From NCBI GenBank assembly GCA_016868095.1, contig VGHV01000070.1, positions 1-9,602 of the forward strand: a stretch of 9,602 bases of DNA, given 5' to 3'. Shown here one piece after another: positions 1 through 8,642 of the stretch. The notes beneath the pieces are model-generated. The model saw only the letters and a program-made list of their open reading frames with translations, had not been told where the DNA came from and made no database searches. The position numbers and the translations under genes are program-made. Every line of letters starts with the position of its first letter. Position 1 is the first letter of the stretch. The stretch is from Betaproteobacteria bacterium. GTDB lineage: Bacteria > Pseudomonadota > Gammaproteobacteria > Burkholderiales > Burkholderiaceae_E.

Positions 1-15
1 CATGAGGATGACTCC
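1..15 (-). other. gatB: Probable start codon and ribosome binding site of gatB at window edge
   Basis: On the minus strand an ATG occupies positions 3-1. It is preceded, with an 8-base spacer, by a GGAG Shine-Dalgarno-like sequence at 15-12. GatB is the expected next gene after gatA and is the subunit that binds and phosphorylates/amidates the misacylated tRNA. The ATG is out of frame with gatA and overlaps its last readable bases, which fits a 4-base ATGA stop/start overlap. Only the start codon would be inside the window, so the identity is inferred from context. Confidence 0.45.
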
Positions 16-1487
16 GCGGGCATCGCCCGATGGTGGGCTGTGGCTTGTTGATAAAGATCGGCAACCTGCAATAACAAAGCCTCGGAACAGTCAGCGCCAA
101 CCAATTGCATACCGACGGGCAGGCCTGGTTCGCCGACAAAACCGCAAGGCACAGACATACCAGGAAGCCCGGCAAGGCTTGCGCCCAAGGTGTAAACATC
201 GGCTAAATACATTTGAGTCGGGTCGTCTTGCATCGCACCCTTGGGCCAGGCAGCGGTCGGCGTGACCGGACCAAGCAAGAGGTCGCACTGGCTCAGCGCT
301 TGGGCAAAATCCTGGGCGATCAGACGCCTTAGCCTTTGTGCTTGCACATAATACGCATCGTAATAGCCCTGGGAAAGCACATAAGTCCCCACCATAATCC
401 GTCGCTTAACCTCAGCACCGAATCCTTCAGCGCGTGAGCGTTCGTAAAGCGATTCAAGATCGCTGACCTCACTTGCACGATGTCCAAAACGTACGCCATC
501 AAATCGTGCCAAATTACTTGAAGCTTCTGCTGGCGCAATCACATAGTAGGCAGGAATCGACAAGTCAGTGCGAGGCAGGCTCACGCTTAAGCTTTGAGCG
601 CCCAGCCGCTCGAGATCGGCAATCGCCGCTTCAATAACCCGACGCTGGCCGGCATCGAGCCCGTCGGCAAACCACTCGGTCGGTAAACCAATGCGCAAGC
701 CCCGCAAAGGCATCGACTCGCTGGCATGCTCAAGCGCACGTCCGATGCCCCGGCTAAAGTTTTCGACAGGCAAATCGCGACAGGTCGCATCGCGGGCATC
801 AAATCCGGCCATGGCTTGCAAAAGTAAGGCGCAGTCCGCAGCACTTCGTGCCATGGGTCCTGCCTGATCAAGACTTGAAGCAAAAGCGATCATGCCCCAT
901 CGCGATACCCGTCCGTAAGAAGGCTTGATGCCCGTCACCCCGCAAAGCGCAGCAGGCTGCCGTATGGAGCCGCCTGTGTCGGTACCGGTTGTAGCCTCAA
1001 GCATGCCCGCAGCGACAACAGCAGCCGAAGCGCCCGAAGAACCACCGGGTACGCGTTGAAGATCCCAGGGATTGGACACTGCGCCAAAATAAGAGTGCTC
1101 GTTGGTGGAACCCATCGCAAATTCATCGCAATTGAGCTTACCGACGCAAACCATCCCAGCCTGAGCAAGGCGTTCTACCACCGCGGCATCAAAAGGACTC
1201 ACATAGTTGGCAAGCATGCGCGACCCCGCCGTCGAGCGCCAATGCCGGGTTACAAAAATATCTTTATGCGCAAGCGGAATACCGAGCAGTGGATGATCAT
1301 CGCCTGCAGCAAGACGTTGATCGGCAACTTTTGCCTGCTCGATACTTCGTTCGGGCAGGACATCGATAAAAGCGTTGAGCTTACTTTGACCGATGCGCGC
1401 AAGCGCATCCCGGGTCAGTTGTTCGCTTGATGTCTCACCGCGACGTAAGGCCTTTGCAAGTGCAAGAAGGCGGCTATTTTCACTCAT
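1..1487 (-). CDS. gatA: Glutamyl-tRNA(Gln)/aspartyl-tRNA(Asn) amidotransferase subunit A (GatA), essentially complete
   Basis: GatA is the glutaminase subunit of cytoplasmic GatCAB: it hydrolyses glutamine and passes ammonia to GatB for amidation of Glu-tRNAGln or Asp-tRNAAsn. The frame is open from the ATG at 1487 to the window edge and gives 495 residues, normal for GatA. It shows the amidase-signature Ser-cisSer-Lys triad: Lys75 in AHKD, Ser150 in PGGSSGAS and Ser174 in [11 protein letters not shown]. The Lys-Ser-Ser spacing of 75 and 24 residues equals that of Staphylococcus aureus GatA (K79, S154, S178). The segment [13 protein letters not shown], the DEFAMGS stretch and the C-terminal PVGMQLVG also fit the family. 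The start follows the gatC stop by 7 bp, with a GAGTGA stretch about 8-10 bases upstream as a weak ribosome binding site. The last two bases in the window are TG, and the stop is probably TGA, overlapping the gatB ATG. Identity is near certain; the exact end is inferred. Confidence 0.96.
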   Translation of the reverse strand, partial: MSENSRLLALAKALRRGETSSEQLTRDALARIGQSKLNAFIDVLPERSIEQAKVADQRLAAGDDHPLLGIPLAHKDIFVTRHWRSTAGSRMLANYVSPFDAAVVERLAQAGMVCVGKLNCDEFAMGSTNEHSYFGAVSNPWDLQRVPGGSSGASAAVVAAGMLEATTGTDTGGSIRQPAALCGVTGIKPSYGRVSRWGMIAFASSLDQAGPMARSAADCALLLQAMAGFDARDATCRDLPVENFSRGIGRALEHASESMPLRGLRIGLPTEWFADGLDAGQRRVIEAAIADLERLGAQSLSVSLPRTDLSIPAYYVIAPAEASSNLARFDGVRFGHRASEVSDLESLYERSRAEGFGAEVKRRIMVGTYVLSQGYYDAYYVQAQRLRRLIAQDFAQALSQCDLLLGPVTPTAAWPKGAMQDDPTQMYLADVYTLGASLAGLPGMSVPCGFVGEPGLPVGMQLVGADCSEALLLQVADLYQQATAHHRAMPAESSS

Positions 1488-1494
1488 CCTTGGT

Positions 1495-1782
1495 TCACTC
1501 AATCACCCGGGGAACCAGGTAAAGCCCGTCTCGAACCAGTGGAGCCGGGGCTTGCAAGGCCTCGCGCTGATCCGCTTCGCTGGGAAGGTCGTCGCGCAAA
1601 CGCAACAAGGGGTCGTGGGGGTGGGACATCGGCATCACCGACTGGGTATCGACCGATTGCAGGCTTTCAATAAGGCCCATCACCGCATTGAGCTTGGCTT
1701 GGACCGGGCCCAACTCACTGGCAGGCAAGGCCAAACGCGCCAGACGCGCAAGGCGCCGAATGTCTTCTTCAGTTAAATGCAT
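1495..1782 (-). CDS. gatC: Aspartyl/glutamyl-tRNA amidotransferase subunit C (GatC)
   Basis: GatC is the small subunit that wraps around the GatA-GatB interface and stabilises the amidotransferase. The 95-residue product has the family's usual length. It begins with the typical [17 protein letters not shown] helix, followed by a central segment ending in [16 protein letters not shown] and a C-terminal [34 protein letters not shown], which matches the conserved GatC tail (family pattern LR.D.......LLANAP.....F.VP.V). The ATG at 1782 places the N-terminus as in homologues. It is the first gene of the minus-strand gatCA(B) operon, and its TGA stop is 7 bp before the gatA ATG. The ribosome binding site is weak: only a GGGG at 1790-1787, four bases before the start. 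Confidence 0.95.
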   Translation of the reverse strand: MHLTEEDIRRLARLARLALPASELGPVQAKLNAVMGLIESLQSVDTQSVMPMSHPHDPLLRLRDDLPSEADQREALQAPAPLVRDGLYLVPRVIE

Positions 1783-2886
<1,104 letters not shown>

Positions 2887-2898
2887 TTCGGCGCTGCG

Positions 2899-3852
2899 AT
2901 GCAGGGCAGTGCACCGCCACTGTTTCGCCAAGGCTTACCGGCCACGATTCGATTTATCGGTTTTGCCTTGGCAGCCATAGCGCTCGCTTGTCTTGACACC
3001 CGGCAGCATTGGCTGCAACCCTTGCGCTCGTCTGTGGTCTCGGTGCTATTGCCCATGGAGGAAGCGGTGAGTTCGCCTGGCGATTGGTGGCGGAAATGGG
3101 TGAGTGAAGTGCATCAGGCTGAGGGCTTGCGCGAGGAGAATCGGCGGTTGCAGACTTTGCTTGCCAGCATGGCATTAGTAGCCCAACGCGATGCTGAACT
3201 CGATCAGGAAAACCAGCATTTGCGGGCACTGATGCAAATTAGCCCTCGAAAGAGCTGGGTAAGTCGCGCAGCGCAAATTACAAGCGAGCGCCGCGACTAC
3301 TATGTCCGACGCCTGACCATCAACAAAGGACTCAGCCACGGCATTGAGCCTGGCCACGCTGTTATGGATGCGCAAGGCCTAATCGGCCAAGTGACCCGAA
3401 GCTATCAACGCAGTGCTGAAGTGACCGCGATGACCGATCCAAGCATGGCCGTGCCCGTGGTAAATCAGCGAAACGGCCAGCGAGCCGTGCTGTTTGGCAG
3501 CGGCCATGGCGGCGTGATGGAATTGAAGTTCACAGCGAGCTCGGCCGAGATGCAAGTGGGCGACGTCTTGCTGACCTCGGGCATTGATGGTGTGTTCCCG
3601 CCGGGCGTCATGACCGGACTCGTTCATCAAATCGATCGTAATCCTGGCAGCCCGTTTCCGAGGGTCCTGGTCAAGCCCGCAGGCGGTATCGACCGCAGCC
3701 GCATTGTGCTGATTGTTGGTCCTGAGGCAGGCCCGGCGCCGATCAGCGAGGACGAAAAGCAGGCCGATAAGGAAAAGCGTAGCGATGGCGAAAAGGCTCG
3801 CGACAAGGCGGCCGAAAAAGGCAAGGAAAGGCTTAAAGAGAAAACACGATGA
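2899..3852 (+). CDS. mreC: Rod shape-determining protein MreC
   Basis: MreC is a bitopic inner-membrane protein whose periplasmic part binds and activates PBP2 and links it to MreB and MreD. The 317-residue product has a short cytoplasmic N-terminus (MQGSAPPLFRQG, like Burkholderiales MreC), one transmembrane helix at about 16-32, a coiled coil at about 68-115 (LREENRRLQTLL...ELDQENQHLRALM), and the two-lobed beta domain at about 120-275. The beta domain carries the recognisable RDYYVRRLTINKG, DAQGLIGQV and LLTSGIDGVFPPGVMTG segments. After the domain, residues 281-317 are almost entirely Lys, Glu, Asp, Arg and Ala with no known fold. This tail should be periplasmic given the topology. Start: ATG at 2899, 12 bp after mreB, with no obvious ribosome binding site, suggesting translation coupled to mreB. 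Its TGA stop is inside a 12-bp palindrome. Confidence 0.96.
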   Translation: MQGSAPPLFRQGLPATIRFIGFALAAIALACLDTRQHWLQPLRSSVVSVLLPMEEAVSSPGDWWRKWVSEVHQAEGLREENRRLQTLLASMALVAQRDAELDQENQHLRALMQISPRKSWVSRAAQITSERRDYYVRRLTINKGLSHGIEPGHAVMDAQGLIGQVTRSYQRSAEVTAMTDPSMAVPVVNQRNGQRAVLFGSGHGGVMELKFTASSAEMQVGDVLLTSGIDGVFPPGVMTGLVHQIDRNPGSPFPRVLVKPAGGIDRSRIVLIVGPEAGPAPISEDEKQADKEKRSDGEKARDKAAEKGKERLKEKTR

Positions 3853-3861
3853 AACGTTTCA
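3850..3861. repeat. Perfect 12-bp palindrome at the mreC stop codon
   Basis: The sequence TGAAACGTTTCA at 3850-3861 equals its own reverse complement. Its first three bases are the mreC stop codon; the rest lies in the 36-bp mreC-mreD gap. The sequence is the same as the symmetric core usually given for Cra/FruR-type (LacI family) operators. As RNA it has no loop and would make only a very small hairpin. A regulatory role is not shown: the site is inside a presumed operon rather than at its promoter, and the match may be chance. Confidence 0.4.
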
Positions 3862-3888
3862 CCCTTCGATAAGCGAGATGAGGCAAGC

Positions 3889-4434
3889 ATGAATCTTCCT
3901 CCCAACGGGTCTGGTAATGGTTTTGCAAAGCCCGAACTGCTCTTGTTGCCGGCCAACGGTTTTTTCGCGGCCTTCACCGTCATGTTTGCTCTTTTGCTCG
4001 ACCTTCTTCCATGGGGACAATCCGCTGCCGTCCCGCAATGGACCGCCTTGGTATTAAGTTTTTGGGGGGTTCAACAGCCCCGAATGATTGGCTTTACCTG
4101 GGCCTTCATGCTTGGCGTCCTCTTAGATGTTCATGCTAGCGCGGTGCTCGGCGAACAGGCACTGGGCTTTTTGGTGATTAGCTTCGGTGCGGTCGCACTG
4201 CATCGACGATTACTGGCTTTTGGCCTGCTTGGGCAGATGCTTCATGTGATCACCTTATTGCTAATTGCCCAAGCTTGCCGTGTCTTGTTGCGCTTAGCCT
4301 TAGGCGCCGAGTTTCCTGGTTGGTGGATTTTTCTCTCGCCGATGAGCACAGGGCTGTTGTGGCCCTTATTTGCACCCATGCTTTTAGCACCACAGCGTCG
4401 CTCGGTTGAATACGACGAAACGCGTCCGCTTTAA
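3889..4434 (+). CDS. mreD: Rod shape-determining protein MreD
   Basis: MreD is a small polytopic inner-membrane protein of the elongasome, partner of MreC and PBP2. The 181-residue product is highly hydrophobic with about five predicted membrane helices. It contains segments typical of betaproteobacterial MreD: LLLLPANGFFAAFTVMFALLLDLLPWG, PQWTALVLSFWGVQQPRMIG, FMLGVLLDVHASAVLGEQALGF and ALHRRLLAFGLLGQMLHV. The first 14 residues before the conserved start of the family (usually close to LLLP) are an extra Gly/Asn/Pro-rich leader. The ATG at 3889 is supported by the best ribosome binding site in the operon, GAGG at 3880-3883, five bases upstream. A different ATG at 3878 is out of frame and hits a stop after four codons. 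A T5-G6 run lies at 4059-4069 inside the gene, with the frame intact. Confidence 0.93.
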   Translation: MNLPPNGSGNGFAKPELLLLPANGFFAAFTVMFALLLDLLPWGQSAAVPQWTALVLSFWGVQQPRMIGFTWAFMLGVLLDVHASAVLGEQALGFLVISFGAVALHRRLLAFGLLGQMLHVITLLLIAQACRVLLRLALGAEFPGWWIFLSPMSTGLLWPLFAPMLLAPQRRSVEYDETRPL

Positions 4435-4492
4435 GCTTGCATCATCGCCTACCCCATCTCGAGCACGCAACCGAAGCGCAAAAGAAGCACCC

Positions 4493-6331
4493 ATGCTCAG
4501 CACCCAATCACAAGGCAAGATCATTTTCGAGCAGCGCAGCCTCGTATCTGCCGCCCTCATGCTCGTGCTCTTGGGTCTTTTGCTCTCGCGCTTTGTATGG
4601 CTACAAGTGGTGCAGCACGATGCTTATTGGGATAAGGCTGAAGATAACCGCATCGCACTTGTCCCCGTGCCGGCTGCGCGCGGGGTGATTTTCAGCCGCG
4701 AGGGGGAAGTCTTAGCCGACAACACGCCAGCCTATAACCTGGAAATAACCCCTGCGCAAACCGAATCGATTGAACAAACCTTGGATGTCATCGATCAGAT
4801 TATCGAGGTTTCGCCGAAAGATAAACGGCGCTTTCGCCAATTGCTCAAAGAAAGCCGCAGCCTCGATTCACTGCCGCTTAAGGTCCGTTTAAGCGATGAA
4901 GAAGTCGCGCGTATTTCCGCCAATCGTTATCGGCTTCCAGGCGTCGAAATCAAAGCCAGGCTTTATCGAAGTTATCCTCATGCCTCCCTAATGGCGCATG
5001 TCGTCGGCTACATCGGGCGGATCTCGAAAGCCGAAAAGCGCCAGCTTGAAGATCGGGACGATAGCCTCAACTACGCGGGCAGCACCCATGTGGGTAAAAC
5101 AGGACTAGAGCGTAGCTACCAGCATCAATTACACGGACAAACCGGATTCGATCGCGTCGAAGTGACCGCCGGAGGAAGAATCTCGCGTGAACTCGAACGC
5201 ATCGCCCCAAGCGCGGGGATGAATCTGCACTTAAGCCTGAGCATTAGCTTGCAACAAGTGGCGACCGAAGCCTTCGGCGACCGGCGAGGCGCCTTGGTTG
5301 CGATTGAACCTTCAACCGGTGATGTGCTCGCTTTCGTCTCGCGCCCTGACTTTGATCCCAACTTATTTATCGACGGCATCGACCCGCAAAGCTGGAACAG
5401 TCTCAACAAAGATCCGGACCTGCCACTGCTTAATCGGGCGCTTAGGGGTACCTACCCGCCCGGTTCGACCTATAAACCCTTTGTGGCGCTTGCCGCACTC
5501 CAAACGGGCAAACGAAACCCAAACCAGCATTACCGCGACCCCGGCTACTTTGAACTTGGCGGCCACCGATTCCGCGATTCAAGGCCTGAAGGGCACGGCT
5601 CGGTCGATTTGAAAAAATCGATCGTTGTTTCAAGTGACACCTACTACTATCAGCTGGCGCATGACATGGGGCCTGACCTGATCGCCGATTATGTGCGGCA
5701 GTGGGGTTTTGGTGAACCAACCGGTATCGACCTTGAAGGCGAAGCGAGCGGCATACTTCCAACCACCAAATGGAAGATGAAGCGTTTCAAACAACGCTGG
5801 CTGCCTGGAGAAAGCCCTTCGATCGGGATTGGTCAGGGTTATAACGCTTTCACGATCTTGCAATTAGCGGTGGCCACAGCGGGGCTAGCCAATCAAGGGA
5901 AGGTGATGAGGCCGCGGCTTGTTCGCCGGATTGTCGACCCGAGCAGTGCCAAGGATCAAACCATCGCGCCTGCGGTTTTGCACGATACGGCAGTTCAACC
6001 AGCACACCTAAATCTCGTGGTTTCAGCCATGCAAGAAGTGAATCTGATGGGTACGGCACAGTCGGTTTTTGCACGAGCGGGCTACAGCTCGGCCGGTAAG
6101 ACGGGAACATCGCAGGTCATCGGGATTAAGCAAAACGAGCGTTACGATGCCAAGCGAATTGCCGAACGGCACCGAGATCACTCGCTTTATGTGGCCTTTG
6201 CACCCCTCGATGCGCCGAAGATTGCGCTTGCTGTGATCGTGGAAAACGGTGGTTTTGGCGCACAAGCCGCAGCCCCGATTGCGCGCAAAGTCTTTGATCA
6301 CCACTTGCTTAGTCAACAAGGGCGGCCTTAG
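4493..6331 (+). CDS. mrdA: Penicillin-binding protein 2 (peptidoglycan DD-transpeptidase of the elongasome)
   Basis: PBP2 is a monofunctional class B PBP that cross-links the glycan strands made by its partner RodA during cell elongation. From the ATG at 4493 it is 612 residues (E. coli PBP2: 633). It has a short cytoplasmic tail, one membrane anchor at about 18-37, then the N-terminal pedestal domain beginning LQVVQHDAYWDKAEDNRIALVPVPAARGVIFSREGEVLADN, and a transpeptidase domain. All three penicillin-binding motifs are present: Ser325 in STYK, Ser380-Ser381-Asp382 (the SxN-position motif, SSD as in other PBP2), and Lys536-Thr-Gly. The frame stays open upstream to a TTG at 4406 that overlaps mreD. 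I reject that start because the ATG at 4493 has an AAGAAG ribosome binding site five bases upstream and gives an N-terminus of family length. It lies 58 bp after mreD and 2 bp before rodA. Confidence 0.96.
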   Translation: MLSTQSQGKIIFEQRSLVSAALMLVLLGLLLSRFVWLQVVQHDAYWDKAEDNRIALVPVPAARGVIFSREGEVLADNTPAYNLEITPAQTESIEQTLDVIDQIIEVSPKDKRRFRQLLKESRSLDSLPLKVRLSDEEVARISANRYRLPGVEIKARLYRSYPHASLMAHVVGYIGRISKAEKRQLEDRDDSLNYAGSTHVGKTGLERSYQHQLHGQTGFDRVEVTAGGRISRELERIAPSAGMNLHLSLSISLQQVATEAFGDRRGALVAIEPSTGDVLAFVSRPDFDPNLFIDGIDPQSWNSLNKDPDLPLLNRALRGTYPPGSTYKPFVALAALQTGKRNPNQHYRDPGYFELGGHRFRDSRPEGHGSVDLKKSIVVSSDTYYYQLAHDMGPDLIADYVRQWGFGEPTGIDLEGEASGILPTTKWKMKRFKQRWLPGESPSIGIGQGYNAFTILQLAVATAGLANQGKVMRPRLVRRIVDPSSAKDQTIAPAVLHDTAVQPAHLNLVVSAMQEVNLMGTAQSVFARAGYSSAGKTGTSQVIGIKQNERYDAKRIAERHRDHSLYVAFAPLDAPKIALAVIVENGGFGAQAAAPIARKVFDHHLLSQQGRP

Positions 6332-6333
6332 CC

Positions 6334-7485
6334 ATGGCCTGGACAGGCTTCGCACCACTTGCCTTTTTTAGGCGAAATGTCGATGTGTTTGACCGGCCAC
6401 TGCTTCTCATCACCCTTGTCCTCATGGCCATTAGCATGCTGACCATGCTTTCGGCAGCGGCTGATTTTCCTGCCCGCACCGAAGCCCATGCCCGCAATCT
6501 ACTTTTGTCACTTGCCCTTATGTGGCTCGTGGCAAGAATTCCTGTGCCTTGGCTTGCACAAAGTGCATTGCCGCTTTATGCCTTGGGACTTGTGCTGCTT
6601 ATTGCCGTGGCACTTTTCGGCGATGTCAGCAAGGGTGCTCGACGCTGGCTGCATTTGGGCATCGTGCGGATACAGCCCTCAGAATTGATGAAAATTGCCA
6701 TGCCCTTGATGCTTGCCTGGTTTTTTGCCCAACGCGAGGGGCAGTTGCGAGCGAGCGACTTTGCCATCGCCGCGGGCTTGCTCTTGTTGCCCTTGCTCTT
6801 AATCATTCGGCAGCCTGATCTGGGTACGGGGATTTTGGTCTTTGCTGCAGGCGGATTTGTGCTCTTTATGGCGGGTTTCAGTTATCGGCTGATACTTCCT
6901 GTGGTCTTGGCGCTTAGCCTTGGTCTGGGTTCATTGTGGGTGTTTGGATCGAGCTGGTGTGCGCCCGATGTCCACTGGATGGTCTTGCATGATTATCAAA
7001 AACAAAGGGTTTGCACCCTGCTTGACCCAAGCCGAGACCCTTTGGGCAAGGGTTTTCATATTTTGCAATCGATGATTGCCGTGGGTTCTGGCGGGCTTTG
7101 GGGCAAGGGCTGGTTTGAAGGTACCCAAACCCATTTGGAGTTCATCCCCGAACGCACCACCGACTTTATTTTTGCCGTCTTTGGCGAAGAGTGGGGTCTT
7201 TTGGGCAACGTGCTGCTAATCGGTCTTTACGCAGCCATGGTGTTGCGCGGGCTTGAGATCGCCCGACGTGCGTCGACCTTATTCGAGCGACTAGCCTCTG
7301 CTGCCCTCACGCTGATGCTATTCACCTACGCCTTTGTCAATATGGGGATGGTCACAGGCGTGCTACCCGTGGTCGGCGTGCCTCTACCCTTTATGTCTTA
7401 CGGCGGCACTGCCGCAGTCACCTTAGGGCTGGGGCTTGGCATTGTTCACGCTGCCGCCAGACAGCGGCGCTTAGTACAAACCTAG
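6334..7485 (+). CDS. rodA: Rod shape-determining protein RodA, SEDS peptidoglycan glycosyltransferase
   Basis: RodA is the SEDS-family polymerase that assembles glycan strands from lipid II at the inner membrane, working as a complex with PBP2. The 383-residue product is polytopic with about ten membrane helices (E. coli RodA: 370). Diagnostic segments are GARRWLHLGIVRIQPSELMKIAMPL, RQPDLGTGILV, the loop DYQKQRVCTLLDPSRDPLGKGFHILQS, then GGLWGKGWFEGTQTHLEFIPERTTDFIFAVFGEEWGLLGN, and VVGVPLPFMSYGG near the end. Asp277 in the ERTTDF motif sits where the essential catalytic aspartate of RodA/FtsW is assigned. FtsW, the division paralogue, is less likely because of the PBP2 neighbour and the GTQTHLEF segment. 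The ATG at 6334 is 2 bp after the mrdA stop; an AAGGG at 6318-6322 is rather far (11 bases), so coupling to mrdA translation is likely. Confidence 0.96.
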   Translation: MAWTGFAPLAFFRRNVDVFDRPLLLITLVLMAISMLTMLSAAADFPARTEAHARNLLLSLALMWLVARIPVPWLAQSALPLYALGLVLLIAVALFGDVSKGARRWLHLGIVRIQPSELMKIAMPLMLAWFFAQREGQLRASDFAIAAGLLLLPLLLIIRQPDLGTGILVFAAGGFVLFMAGFSYRLILPVVLALSLGLGSLWVFGSSWCAPDVHWMVLHDYQKQRVCTLLDPSRDPLGKGFHILQSMIAVGSGGLWGKGWFEGTQTHLEFIPERTTDFIFAVFGEEWGLLGNVLLIGLYAAMVLRGLEIARRASTLFERLASAALTLMLFTYAFVNMGMVTGVLPVVGVPLPFMSYGGTAAVTLGLGLGIVHAAARQRRLVQT

Positions 7486-7499
7486 CTGCCAAGCGCGGC

Positions 7500-8516
7500 T
7501 TAGCGGGAAACTTTGAGCAAAATTTTGCCGATATGCTGGGATGACTCCATCAAGGCATGCGCTTTGGCTGCATCGGCAAGATCAAAGACCGCGTAAATGG
7601 AGGGCAGCATCTGTCCGCGCTCAAGATAAGGCCAGATGTGCTGCTTGAGCGATTGGGCAAGTCCTTGCTTATCGGCTGCGCTTCGCGCGCGCAAAGTTGA
7701 GCCGGTAAAGCTAAGCCTTCGAATCATCAACTGCGTCCAGTCGATTTCAACTTTTGGCGTTTGCAAAAAGGCGATTTGAACCAAACGACCCTCTAGCGCC
7801 AGGGATTTCAGGTTCTTATCGATATAAGGCCCACCGACCATATCGAGGATCAGGTTGACCCCTTGCTTAGCAGTGATCCGCGCCACTTCCTCCTGGAAGT
7901 CTGCTTCGCGGTAATTGATCGCATGATCGGCACCAATCGCTTTGACCGCCTCGATCTTATCGGCCGAGCCAACCGTTGTGAACACTTCGGCCCCCCAAGC
8001 TTTGGCCATTTGGATCGCCGTCATGCCAATACCTGACGAACCCCCGTGAATCAAGATGCGCTCCCCGGCCTTCAAACGTCCGCGTTCAATCACATTTGCC
8101 CAGACCGTAAAGTAGGTTTCAGGCAAGGCAGCGGCGATATCAAGGCCAAGCCCGCTGGGCAGAGCGAGTGCTTGGCCTGCCGGTACACAAACATATTCGG
8201 CATAAGCCCCGCCATTACAGAGCGCGCAAACCTGATCACCGACTTGCCAGTCGCTTACGCCCTCGCCAAGTGCAGCCACCCATCCCGATACTTCCAGACC
8301 AAGCCAAGGCAGTGCGCCTGGGGGCGGTGGGTATTTACCGGAGCGCTGCAAAACATCAGGACGATTGACCCCAGCATAGGCAACCTTAATCAAGATTTCG
8401 CCTGCCGCAGGTTTTGGGCAGGGTGCTTGGGCGATATGCATGACCTCGGCTGGGCCGCCCGCACCGTGCTCGATATAACGAATATTTTCGGGGATTTGCT
8501 TGCTTGTTGTTGTCAT
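7500..8516 (-). CDS. NAD(P)H:quinone oxidoreductase, PIG3-type, MDR (zinc-free alcohol dehydrogenase-like) superfamily
   Basis: The product belongs to the medium-chain dehydrogenase/reductase superfamily, in the branch of quinone reductases related to human PIG3 (TP53I3). These are cytosolic NAD(P)H-dependent reductases of quinones or other conjugated carbonyls. The 338 residues include an N-terminal GroES-like domain with AGVNRPDVLQRSGKYPPPPGA (about 48-68) and GLEVSGWV, GDQVCALCNGGAYAEY, and a Rossmann domain with HGGSSGIGMTAIQMAKAWGAEV from His157. The C-terminal SSQHIGKILLKV is also typical. The zinc ligands of true alcohol dehydrogenases are not in place, as expected. The start ATG at 8516 is the only suitable one before the conserved domain; its ribosome binding site is poor. 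It lies downstream of livM, separated by a tandem repeat, and ends 14 bp from rodA on the opposite strand. The natural substrate cannot be told. Confidence 0.9.
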   Translation of the reverse strand: MTTTSKQIPENIRYIEHGAGGPAEVMHIAQAPCPKPAAGEILIKVAYAGVNRPDVLQRSGKYPPPPGALPWLGLEVSGWVAALGEGVSDWQVGDQVCALCNGGAYAEYVCVPAGQALALPSGLGLDIAAALPETYFTVWANVIERGRLKAGERILIHGGSSGIGMTAIQMAKAWGAEVFTTVGSADKIEAVKAIGADHAINYREADFQEEVARITAKQGVNLILDMVGGPYIDKNLKSLALEGRLVQIAFLQTPKVEIDWTQLMIRRLSFTGSTLRARSAADKQGLAQSLKQHIWPYLERGQMLPSIYAVFDLADAAKAHALMESSQHIGKILLKVSR

Positions 8517-8552
8517 GGTGAGACTCGTTTCGATGCTTGATGAGATGATGAG

Positions 8553-8642
8553 GCGATGGTTTAGCTTATCGCGATGGTTGCGCTTTACGCGATGGTTGCG
8601 CTTTACGCGGTGATTTAACTTTACGCGGTGATTTAACTGCGT
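8553..8642. repeat. Tandem array of five 18-bp units between livM and the oxidoreductase gene
   Basis: Five contiguous 18-base units run 8553-8570, 8571-8588, 8589-8606, 8607-8624 and 8625-8642 with no spacers. Units 2 and 3 are identical (GCGATGGTTGCGCTTTAC). Unit 1 differs from them at four positions. Unit 4 differs at five, and unit 5 shares its first 14 bases with unit 4. The last unit overlaps the end of livM: the livM TAA stop is at 8635-8633. Read on the minus strand, the same frame meets further TAA codons in later units because the period is six codons. The array fills most of the 116-bp gap and would be in the leader of the oxidoreductase gene or a livM read-through transcript. The remaining 8517-8552 has a few GATGA copies but no clear extra unit. 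The function is unknown; decayed minisatellite expansion or repeated protein-binding sites are both possible. Confidence 0.85.

Noticed and set aside
1056..1430. 124-residue open frame on the plus strand inside gatA
   Set aside because: It is a shadow of the gatA coding sequence with no recognisable protein features; gatA in the opposite frame carries the full catalytic triad.
4059..4069. T5-G6 homopolymer run in mreD as a phase-variation tract
   Set aside because: The runs are short, the frame is intact, and mreD is an essential-type gene; no sign of switching.
4406..4492. N-terminal extension of mrdA from a TTG codon that overlaps the mreD end
   Set aside because: The ATG at 4493 has a well-placed ribosome binding site and gives a PBP2 of normal N-terminal length; the extension is basic, unconserved-looking and starts at a rare codon.
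6367..6379. Small inverted repeat with a T-run (GCCT-T5-AGGC) near the rodA start
   Set aside because: The four-base stem encloses the T-run rather than preceding it and lies within conserved-length rodA coding sequence; it is not a terminator.
7150..7164. RodA motif reads ERTTDF rather than the HTDF seen in E. coli RodA and FtsW
   Set aside because: The catalytic aspartate is kept, and from memory the TTDF variant occurs in other betaproteobacterial RodA proteins, so I do not regard it as unusual.
8553..8642. Possibility that the repeats are a CRISPR array or plasmid-type iterons
   Set aside because: The units are contiguous without spacers and only 18 bp, so not CRISPR; there is no replication gene nearby to suggest an iteron origin.
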